Assembly (NCBI GenBank): GCA_900314085.1
Contig: OMTX01000176.1
Coordinates: 1-33,224, forward strand
Direction: 5' to 3'
DNA: 33,224 bases
Source: an uncultured Lachnospiraceae bacterium
GTDB taxonomy: Bacteria; Bacillota; Clostridia; Lachnospirales; Lachnospiraceae
Of this stretch, positions 21,845 through 27,880 are shown one piece after another. Made by a program: the position numbers and the translations under genes. The notes beneath the pieces were generated by a model. The model did not search any database, had not been told where the DNA came from, and worked only from the letters and a program-made list of their open reading frames with translations. How positions within the stretch are numbered: the first letter of the stretch is position 1; every line of letters begins with the position of its first letter.

Positions 21845-23800
21845 ATGAATGCTGAGAAAAAGGTCCTCGGCTGTTTCATCGGAAACACGAATACGGACCA
21901 TCCTTCAAAAATCATCAACGGCTTCTATTCGGGCTGTATCGATCTCGGGTGCGACGTCCACTATTTTCTGGGGACGGAGGCTTCGTACGTTTCGCGGGGC
22001 GCTTTCCACGTGGAGAACGACTTCGATTACCAGTACATGTCCGTCTACGACTACCGGAAGTTCGACAGGCTCGATGCGAACTGCGTTGCCCTCGGCAGTG
22101 TGATGATTGTACAGGACAAGGCGCGGAAGCAGGGCTTTGTCGACAGCTTCCGGGGGGAGAAGAATGTCATCCTTGAGGATACCGTCCTTCTGCCGGATTC
22201 GACCTATATGATCGCCGACAACTACCAGGGGATGTTTTCCACCATCAATCACCTGATCGAGGTTCACGGCTACAAAAAGATCGTCTACCTGTCCGGCCCC
22301 CTGCACAACCGCGATTCGGAAGAGAGGGAGCATGCCTACCGGGACTGCATGAAGGCCCACGGGCTGCCCGTCACGGACGAGATGATTCTGCACGGGGATT
22401 ATTCCGAATATGTCGATGAAGTGGTGGAAGAGCTTCTGGATGCCAATCCGGATGCGGAGGCCATCGCATCCGCCAATGACGAGATGTGCTACTCTATCTA
22501 CCGGGTACTGACCTATCGCGGCCTCATTGTCGGCAAAGACATCGCCGTGACCGGTTTTGACAATATTCCCTTTGCTGCCACGATGACGCCGCCGCTCACT
22601 ACCGTCCGCCAGCGGTCATTTGAGCTGGGCTACGAGGCAGCAGGAGTGACCCTTTCCCTGGCCAGGGGGGAGCACCGGACACCGGTGCGTATTCCTGCCG
22701 GCTTCACGGTGCGGAAATCCTGCGGCTGCGAAGAAGCAGAGCCGGAAGTCAGTGACCGGGAAAACCGGTCTCTGGCGGATTCTGCGGATTCCCTCCGTCA
22801 GCTCCTCCACAAGGCTCTGATGGGGCCCTTCCTGATCCGCGACCTGAACCGGCTTTCGACGGACGCGACATTATTCTTCTACAAGGTCGGCTCGACGATG
22901 CGGGATCTGGGAGCGAAGTCCTCCTTCATCTATCTCCTGCCGGAGGTGGCTGAAAATGAGGGCGACGGGACATTTTCACTGCCGGATGAGCTCCTTCCGG
23001 CCATGAAGCAGAGGGGCGACACCATCTACTCCTACGACCGGACGAAGGTGAAACCCGTCCGGCCGGGAGACGGCCTCTGCCGCTTTTCAAAAGACGACGG
23101 GCTGCCGCGGATGTACTTCACGTACCTCCTTTTCGACGGACCGCGCCAGTACGGCATCCTCTGCGTGGAGACGACGCCGGACCAGGTACAGTTCTTCTGC
23201 ATGATTTCCCTGCAGATCGGCACGGCCCTCCACTTCCGTGAGATGGCAATGGCGGAGCAGGATTACCGGGAACAGCTGCGGAAGCAGAATGAGCAGCTTC
23301 AGTATTCGGCTGTCAATGACGAGCTGACCGGGATTCTGAACCGGCGCGGCGTCATGGACGGCATTCCTGTCTATGCAAAGGCACATACCGGACAGACGGC
23401 TTTCATGCTGATTGCCGACCTCGACCACCTGAAGCAGATCAATGACCACTACGGTCATATCGAAGGGGACTTCGCCATCAAAAAGTGCGCGGACACCCTG
23501 CGCGATATTCTCGGGAAGAATGCCATCATCGGACGGATCGGCGGAGACGAATTCCTGGCTGTTTTTCCGCAGAGCGCGGAAACGGGGGAAGACGGGAAGA
23601 CAGTTCTGAAAAAACTGAAGGATGCGGCAGCAGAATTCAATGCGGCATCTGAAAAACCGTACTACGTTGAGCTCTCTGCCGGCATTACTTCCTTTGCCTG
23701 CAAGGGGGAGCCGGATATCGGCGCCCTGACGCGGAGCGCAGATGCCCGCCTCTATGACGACAAGTCGAAGCGGAGGGCTTCCGTCGCAAAGAAAACGTGA
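21845..23800 (+). CDS. LacI-type ligand-binding domain fused to diguanylate cyclase
   Basis: A soluble 651-residue sensor-cyclase. Residues 1-290 form a periplasmic-binding-protein-like domain of the LacI/GalR kind (VHGYKKIVYLSGPLHNRDSEER, ASANDEMCYSIYRVL, DIAVTGFDNIPFA, PPLTTVRQ). There is no helix-turn-helix before it and no signal peptide or TM, so it should sense a cytoplasmic small molecule without binding DNA itself. A middle region (about 310-480) looks GAF-like and is followed by a short coiled coil. The GGDEF domain (about 490-640) is intact (DELTGILNRRG, ADLDHLKQINDHYGH, GGDEF at 566-570). The usual RxxD inhibitory site is not seen. The ligand is not deducible. The start lacks an SD. 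Confidence 0.93.
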   Translation: MNAEKKVLGCFIGNTNTDHPSKIINGFYSGCIDLGCDVHYFLGTEASYVSRGAFHVENDFDYQYMSVYDYRKFDRLDANCVALGSVMIVQDKARKQGFVDSFRGEKNVILEDTVLLPDSTYMIADNYQGMFSTINHLIEVHGYKKIVYLSGPLHNRDSEEREHAYRDCMKAHGLPVTDEMILHGDYSEYVDEVVEELLDANPDAEAIASANDEMCYSIYRVLTYRGLIVGKDIAVTGFDNIPFAATMTPPLTTVRQRSFELGYEAAGVTLSLARGEHRTPVRIPAGFTVRKSCGCEEAEPEVSDRENRSLADSADSLRQLLHKALMGPFLIRDLNRLSTDATLFFYKVGSTMRDLGAKSSFIYLLPEVAENEGDGTFSLPDELLPAMKQRGDTIYSYDRTKVKPVRPGDGLCRFSKDDGLPRMYFTYLLFDGPRQYGILCVETTPDQVQFFCMISLQIGTALHFREMAMAEQDYREQLRKQNEQLQYSAVNDELTGILNRRGVMDGIPVYAKAHTGQTAFMLIADLDHLKQINDHYGHIEGDFAIKKCADTLRDILGKNAIIGRIGGDEFLAVFPQSAETGEDGKTVLKKLKDAAAEFNAASEKPYYVELSAGITSFACKGEPDIGALTRSADARLYDDKSKRRASVAKKT

Positions 23801-23872
23801 ACCCGGAAAGGCGGACGGATGCCCGCCCGGGGTGCTTTATATTAGTCATAAAAAATATCAAAGGTTTGATCC

Positions 23873-25468
23873 ATGAAACACAAAAGCCTGACAATTCTTT
23901 TCATCATAGCAGCGGCGGTTCTTGCGGCCTACCTCTGCACTGCCCTCTACTTCAAGGGGCACTTCTTCCCCGGCAGCACCGTGAACGGGATCAGCTCGTC
24001 CGGGGCAACCGCGGAAACAGTGAAAGCAGGCCTGCAGAAACAGGCTGCGAACTATATCCTCGCCATCAATGAGAGGGGCGGAAAGCGGGAGATGATATCA
24101 AGCGCAGACGCCGGGCTCACGCTGGATCTTTCTCAGGGACAGGTGGAGAAGCTCCTCGCGGATCAGAATGCCTTCGCCTGGCCGGCGGCCATCTTTCAGA
24201 AGAAGGCATATACGTCGGATACCCTGTCCGAGGTGGACGGGGCAAAGCTGAAATCCGCTGTGGACGCCCTTTCCTGCGTGACGGATCCGGAGCCGACTGA
24301 GTCTCTTGATGCGACGTATGCGTACGCAAACGGGGCCTATTCCATTTCTGACGAGGTATACGGAACGAAGCTCGATCCGGACACCCTGCTTTCCGCGGTC
24401 CGGACGGCAATGGAGCACTTTGATGACGCCATCGACCTCGACGAAGACCGGATCTATATCCAGCCTGCTGTCACGAAGGACACGCCGGAGCTTGTTTCCC
24501 TCGTGGATGAGCTCAATAAGCGCCTTTCCATGAAGGTCGCCTATACGACGGGCGACGTCATCGACAAAGATACGATGGCCGGATTTCTTTCCGCCGATGA
24601 AAATATGAAGCTTACCGTGAACGCGGACGCCGTTTCGGAGTACGTTTCCTCCCTGGCAAAGAAGTACAATACGGCAGGGCGGTCGAAGACGCTTACTACC
24701 CAGTACGGGACGACCGTGACGGTGCCCGGCGGCAGCTACGGGTGGCAGGTGAACCGGTCGGAAGAGGCGGCAAAGCTCACGGAGGAGATTGAAAAGGGCG
24801 AGGACGTCAGCCGGGACATCACCTGGTCGCGGACTGCCGCATCCCACGGGGAGAATGACTATGGCAATTCCTATGTGGAGGTCAATCTCACGGCCCAGCA
24901 TGTCTTCCTCATTGTAAACGGGCAGCGGGTGCTCGATTCCCCTGCTGTCACCGGAAATGTGTCGAAAGAGTGGATGACGCCTGCCGGCGCCTACTTCATC
25001 AACTACTGCGCCCGGGACGTCATGCTGAAGGGCGAGAGCCACGTCGACTACTGGATGCCCTTCAACGGAAACATCGGCCTGCACGACGCCGCCTGGCGGT
25101 CCCACTTCGGCGGGGCGGACTATCTGACGAAGGGCTCCCACGGCTGTGTGAACCTGCCGACGTCTTTCGCTCCGAAGCTTTTCAAATACGTGTCTGCCGG
25201 CTTCCCCGTCCTTGTCTATACGCTGCCCGGAACGGAGACCTATGACGCGGCAGGGGCAGCGAATGTCACGAATCTCATCAATTCCATCGGAACCGTGACG
25301 GCATCTTCCGGCCCCGCCATCAGCGCGGCCCGTTCCGCTTACGATGCCCTGGACGGTGATTCGAAGAAGGCCATCATGAACCTGAAAACGCTGACGGCAG
25401 CAGAGACCGCCTATGCGGAAATCCCCCAGACAGGCGGAACGGCGGTAGCTGCAGGCCCGGGACAGTGA
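23873..25468 (+). CDS. L,D-transpeptidase (YkuD) with PG-binding-like N-terminus and helical tail
   Basis: Acts outside the membrane on peptidoglycan, forming 3-3 cross-links or attaching proteins. It has 531 residues. The uncleaved-type anchor TM is at about 8-26. The N-terminal region (about 30-330) resembles the paired PG_binding_4 domains usual in clostridial enzymes. The YkuD domain (about 335-450) has the active site: H404 (GLHDAAWR) and S422-H423-G424-C425 (SHGCVNLP), with C425 the nucleophile. After it comes an unusual three-helix unit (about 464-515, VTNLINSIGTVT...ARSAYDALDGDSKKAIMN) of the kind found as repeats in clostridial surface proteins. The SD is weak (AAAGG). A terminator follows. 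Confidence 0.95.
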   Translation: MKHKSLTILFIIAAAVLAAYLCTALYFKGHFFPGSTVNGISSSGATAETVKAGLQKQAANYILAINERGGKREMISSADAGLTLDLSQGQVEKLLADQNAFAWPAAIFQKKAYTSDTLSEVDGAKLKSAVDALSCVTDPEPTESLDATYAYANGAYSISDEVYGTKLDPDTLLSAVRTAMEHFDDAIDLDEDRIYIQPAVTKDTPELVSLVDELNKRLSMKVAYTTGDVIDKDTMAGFLSADENMKLTVNADAVSEYVSSLAKKYNTAGRSKTLTTQYGTTVTVPGGSYGWQVNRSEEAAKLTEEIEKGEDVSRDITWSRTAASHGENDYGNSYVEVNLTAQHVFLIVNGQRVLDSPAVTGNVSKEWMTPAGAYFINYCARDVMLKGESHVDYWMPFNGNIGLHDAAWRSHFGGADYLTKGSHGCVNLPTSFAPKLFKYVSAGFPVLVYTLPGTETYDAAGAANVTNLINSIGTVTASSGPAISAARSAYDALDGDSKKAIMNLKTLTAAETAYAEIPQTGGTAVAAGPGQ

Positions 25469-25474
25469 CCACTC

Positions 25475-25500
25475 AGCCGCGCACTGGCGCGGCTGTTTTT
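25475..25500 (+). terminator. Terminator after L,D-transpeptidase
   Basis: AGCCGCGC/GCGCGGCT perfect 8-bp stem with loop ACTG, followed by GTTTTT; it starts six bases past the stop. Confidence 0.9.
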
Positions 25501-25561
25501 CGCGCCATTTCATGGGCGCCTGGTGTGGAAAATAATTGCAACTTCAATAAAGGAGAGGATT

Positions 25562-26620
25562 ATGGCTTCGTGGAAGGACAATGTACGGGCAGTAGAGCCC
25601 TACACCCCGGGCGAGCAGCCGCAGGTGAAGGACATCATCAAGCTCAATACGAATGAGAATCCCTATCCGCCTGCCCGGGGCGTTGCGGAGGCTCTTGCCG
25701 CCTTTGATGCCGGGCGCCTGCGGAAATACCCGACGCCGGATGCGAGGGAACTTGTTGAAGCGCTTTCGAAGGCCTATGGGCTTCCGAAGGAAGACATCTT
25801 CGTCGGTGTCGGATCGGATGATGTCCTGGCCATGAGCTTCCTCACGTTTTTCAATTCAGAGAAGCCGATTCTCTTTCCGGATGTCACATATTCCTTCTAC
25901 GACGTCTGGGCGGACCTCTTCAAAATCCCCTATAAGCGCGTGCCCCTGCAGGACGACTGGTCTGTGGATACGGATGCCTTCTGCCGGGAAAACGGCGGCG
26001 TCGTGATCCCGAACCCCAATGCGCCGACCGGCCTGCTTCTTCCGCTTTCGGAGATTGAAAAAATTCTTGCGGCAAATCCTGCCTCCGTCGTGATCATCGA
26101 CGAGGCCTATATCGACTTCGGCGGGGAATCGGCCCTGCCCCTGCTTTCGAAATATGAAAACCTTCTTGTCGTCCGCACGATGAGCAAATCCCGCTCCCTT
26201 GCCGGAAGCCGCATCGGCTTCGCCTTCGGGAATCCGGAGCTCATCAGATATCTCTGGGACGTGCGGAATTCCTTCAATTCCTACACGATGGATTCCGTGA
26301 CGCAGGCAGTCGGGGCGGCAGCCCTTGCGGACAGCGCCTACTTCAACGATACGTGTGCGAAGATAATCAAAACCCGCACGCGGTTCGCCTCTGAGATGAA
26401 GGAGCTTGGCTTCACTTTTCCGGAGTCCTCTGCGAACTTCATTTTTGCCTCCCATCCGGACGTAGACGCAGCGCAGCTTTTTGCGGACCTGAAGGCAGCC
26501 GGCATCTTTGTCCGCTACTTCCCGAAGGGGCGGACAAGGGACAGCCTCCGCATCACAATCGGAACGGATGAGGAGATGGACAGGCTGCTCGCTTTTCTGA
26601 AGGACTATCTGAAGAAGTAA
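25562..26620 (+). CDS. hisC: Histidinol-phosphate aminotransferase
   Basis: A PLP enzyme converting imidazole acetol phosphate to histidinol phosphate in histidine synthesis; relatives may also act on other keto acids. It has 352 residues. Family marks are IIKLNTNENPYPP at the N-terminus, NPNAPTG at the substrate pocket, IIDEAYIDFGGES for the PLP Asp/Tyr, TMSKSRSLAGSRIGFAFG with the Schiff-base Lys at 209, and a C-terminal ISIG-like arginine (SLRITIGT). The frame opens 39 bases earlier, but AAAGGAGAGG ahead of the ATG at 25562 decides the start. No other his gene is adjacent, so it is either a lone copy or a paralogue with a broader role. Confidence 0.93.
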   Translation: MASWKDNVRAVEPYTPGEQPQVKDIIKLNTNENPYPPARGVAEALAAFDAGRLRKYPTPDARELVEALSKAYGLPKEDIFVGVGSDDVLAMSFLTFFNSEKPILFPDVTYSFYDVWADLFKIPYKRVPLQDDWSVDTDAFCRENGGVVIPNPNAPTGLLLPLSEIEKILAANPASVVIIDEAYIDFGGESALPLLSKYENLLVVRTMSKSRSLAGSRIGFAFGNPELIRYLWDVRNSFNSYTMDSVTQAVGAAALADSAYFNDTCAKIIKTRTRFASEMKELGFTFPESSANFIFASHPDVDAAQLFADLKAAGIFVRYFPKGRTRDSLRITIGTDEEMDRLLAFLKDYLKK

Positions 26621-26703
26621 ACAAATGCAGGAAAAGTGTGTATTCACGGGATCCCGCTTTTCTGTTACCCTGTGGGAAATTCTGATACAGGAGTGTGATA
26701 TTC

Positions 26704-26913
26704 ATGGGAATTCTTTTGACTGCGGCTGACCTCGACTGGGGCGGTCTCATCATAAACGTCGTATCCGTCTTCGTCGGCCTCGCCATCTACCTCGGCGTCC
26801 TGAAGACCGGGTGGGGACAGAAGCATATGAATTTTCAGTGGGCCATCATGCTGGCCGCCCTCCTCGCCGCGGTGCTGATCGCGTGGGGCGTGCGGACACT
26901 GCTGGGGATATAG
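26704..26913 (+). CDS. Unknown small two-TM protein
   Basis: A 69-residue hydrophobic protein. TM1 lies at about 13-33 (GLIINVVSVFVGLAIYLGVL), followed by a short basic loop (KTGWGQKHMNFQW), and TM2 at about 46-66 (AIMLAALLAAVLIAWGVRTLL). AGGAG about 9 bases before the ATG at 26704 supports this start; an in-frame GTG nine bases upstream is too close to that SD. I recognise no family and no holin hallmarks. A long perfect hairpin follows. Confidence 0.75.
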   Translation: MGILLTAADLDWGGLIINVVSVFVGLAIYLGVLKTGWGQKHMNFQWAIMLAALLAAVLIAWGVRTLLGI

Positions 26914-26926
26914 GAGACTGGCTTTT

Positions 26927-26969
26927 GGCACGATTTTCAAAGTGGAATATATGCTTTGGAAATCGTGCC
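26927..26969. other. Long hairpin without a T tract
   Basis: GGCACGATTTTCAAAG (26927-26942) pairs with 26954-26969 over 16 positions with one T-G wobble and an 11-base loop. It lacks a T-run on either strand, so it is an RNA structure or stabiliser more than a classical terminator. Confidence 0.7.
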
Positions 26970-26973
26970 CGCG

Positions 26974-27027
26974 GCGTCTGTACCCGTCAAAAATAGTTGA
27001 GCGGGCTGCGGTGCCTGTACCCGTTAA
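26974..27027 (+). repeat. Direct repeat in leader of the DUF6472-like gene
   Basis: CTGTACCCGTCAA (26978-26990) recurs as CTGTACCCGTTAA (27015-27027), 37 bases apart, each preceded by GCGG. The second copy leads into the working SD (AAGGAGA); the first lacks one. Confidence 0.6.
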
Positions 27028-27038
27028 GGAGAAAAACG

Positions 27039-27218
27039 ATGGATGACGTTTTGTGCCAGTTCTGCAACAACTGCGTCTACGATGACGAGGAAGAGGACTA
27101 CGTCTGCGATGTGGAGATGGACGAGGATGAGTTCGCCCGATTCATGCTCTCAGAGCAGAAGGTCTGTCCCTTCTACCAGAGCAACAACGAATACGAGGTC
27201 GTGAAGCATCAGATGTGA
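27039..27218 (+). CDS. Small cysteine-rich acidic protein (DUF6472-like)
   Basis: A 59-residue protein. CxxCxxC near the start (CQFCNNC, residues 6-12), a Cys at about 23 (YVCDVEMDEDE) and another at about 43 (KVCPFYQ) suggest a small metal site, probably zinc. The middle is strongly acidic. I match it to the DUF6472 family common in Lachnospiraceae, whose members share YVYDEE..., DEDE and CPFY/CPYY. Function is unknown. SD AAGGAG lies 8 bases before the ATG. The strong promoter of the next locus begins right after its stop. Confidence 0.85.
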   Translation: MDDVLCQFCNNCVYDDEEEDYVCDVEMDEDEFARFMLSEQKVCPFYQSNNEYEVVKHQM

Positions 27219-27229
27219 GAAGGTATGTG

Positions 27230-27258
27230 TTGCAAATAGAACATTAGTTTGGTATAAT
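27230..27258 (+). promoter_or_regulatory. Consensus extended -10 promoter of the small TM-peptide locus
   Basis: TTGCAA (27230-27235), 17 bases, TGG TATAAT (27250-27258): a perfect -10 with a TGN extension. The predicted start is near 27265, the first base of GGCACTGCC. It is among the best promoters in the window. Confidence 0.85.
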
Positions 27259-27264
27259 GTTTTT

Positions 27265-27413
27265 GGCACTGCCAAGATGGTAGGCGGTTGGTCCTCCGTA
27301 ACAGGAGGGACTGTGACCCTCCTGCAAGTTCTCTCGAAAGAGTAGAAAGGGCGCGGTGCGTCCAGTGGACGCACGTTTTCGCGCCGACCGGAGCGAAGCG
27401 GAGAGGCTGTACC
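27265..27413 (+). ncRNA. Highly structured 5' leader RNA of the small TM-peptide gene
   Basis: About 149 bases of dense pairing: GCC/GGC around AAGATGGTA; CAGGAGGG/CCCTCCTG (8 bp, loop ACTGTGA), competing with CCTCC/GGAGG just upstream; CTC/GAG around TCGAAA; GTGCGTCC/GGACGCAC (8 bp, loop AGT); and CCG/CGG directly before the SD GGAGAGG. An ATG at 27277 opens a 22-codon frame (MVGGWSSVTGG...) ending at 27345. It would lie only about 12 bases from the transcript start and has no SD, so it is a weak leader-peptide candidate. Mutually exclusive helices suggest controlled translation. Confidence 0.6.
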
Positions 27414-27512
27414 ATGAATGTGATGGATTTGATCAATGTTCTGGCTTTCGGGCTGGGGTGTTTCTCATTCGGATACATGATTGGGAAAGATATTCATAAG
27501 ACACAGAAATAG
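27414..27512 (+). CDS. 32-residue single-TM peptide, candidate type I toxin
   Basis: The frame runs from ATG 27414 to TAG 27510-27512. The peptide begins MNVMDLINVLAF, continues as one hydrophobic helix (about residues 5-24) and ends in a charged tail, GKDIHKTQK. Size and plan (short polar start with a DL pair, one TM, charged tail) match Fst-type toxins and other very small membrane peptides common in Clostridia. The SD GGAGAGG lies 7 bases upstream. The gene sits in an RNA-rich setting with a strong promoter, hairpins at both ends and a plausible opposing promoter. Toxicity is inferred only; a harmless regulatory membrane peptide is equally possible. Confidence 0.7.
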   Translation: MNVMDLINVLAFGLGCFSFGYMIGKDIHKTQK

Positions 27513-27547
27513 CCGCCATCCCTGACAAGACTAGCGGCTATTTTTGC
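27507..27547. terminator. Hairpin overlapping the peptide stop, likely bidirectional
   Basis: AAATAGCCGC (27507-27516) pairs with GCGGCTATTT (27534-27543), loop 17, then TTGC. The stem includes the stop codon. On the minus strand it is followed by CTGTGTCTT, a weaker tail. Confidence 0.8.
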
Positions 27548-27557
27548 TGGAATTTAA

Positions 27558-27587
27558 AGGGCCACCGTCTATCGGCAGTGCCTTTTT
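27558..27587 (+). terminator. Second 3' hairpin; GGCAGTGCC complements the transcript's 5' end
   Basis: GGGCCACCG-TCTAT-CGGCAGTGCC with T5 can fold as an imperfect hairpin terminator. Its GGCAGTGCC (27574-27582) is the exact reverse complement of GGCACTGCC (27265-27273), the predicted first nine bases of the message, so the two ends could pair. The CCGTCT part of the loop can also pair with AGATGG in the first leader loop. Confidence 0.6.
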
Positions 27588-27595
27588 ATATTGTT

Positions 27596-27624
27596 ACTTT
27601 ATCATCGTCCGGTAAGGTTTTCAA
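27596..27624 (-). promoter_or_regulatory. Candidate antisense promoter
   Basis: On the minus strand TTGAAA (27624-27619), 17 bases, TAAAGT (27601-27596); a TATAAA at 27590-27585 is an alternative. It would start an antisense RNA near 27589 that begins with GGCACTGCC a few bases on and could end at the 27507-27543 hairpin, about 85-90 bases long. Confidence 0.45.
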
Positions 27625-27657
27625 GGCTTTTTGAAAAATAAAGCAACGCATAAAAAA

Positions 27658-27741
27658 TGCAGGAGATGGGACTTGAACCCACACGGCCTTGCGGTCACAA
27701 GCACCTGAAGCTTGCGCGTCTGCCAATTCCGCCACTCCTGC
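27658..27741 (-). tRNA. tRNA-Leu (anticodon CAG)
   Basis: An 84-base type II tRNA on the minus strand. The acceptor GCAGGAG pairs with CTCCTGC (discriminator A, no encoded CCA). D-stem GCG/CGC, anticodon stem CAAGC/GCTTG with loop TTCAGGT giving CAG (reads CUG), a long variable arm, and GGGTTCAAGTCC in the T arm. A T6 run follows. Confidence 0.97.
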
Positions 27742-27778
27742 ATCGTACGGTTCGCTTTCGCGTGCCGAACAGTTATGT

Positions 27779-27807
27779 ATTATATTTGTTTCATTCTGCG
27801 AAGTCAA
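27779..27807 (-). promoter_or_regulatory. Promoter of tRNA-Leu(CAG)
   Basis: Minus-strand TTGACT (27807-27802), 17 bases, TATAAT (27784-27779), about 38 bases before the tRNA 5' end. Confidence 0.85.
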
Positions 27808-27880
27808 CTGTTTTTTAAAGACGTCCGAAAACGAGAATTTCAAGCGGATTCCACTCAATGAAACAGCCTGCAGATGCTGC

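Noticed and set aside
26927..26969. Intrinsic terminator
   Set aside because: The stem is strong but no T tract follows on either strand, so it is listed as a hairpin only.
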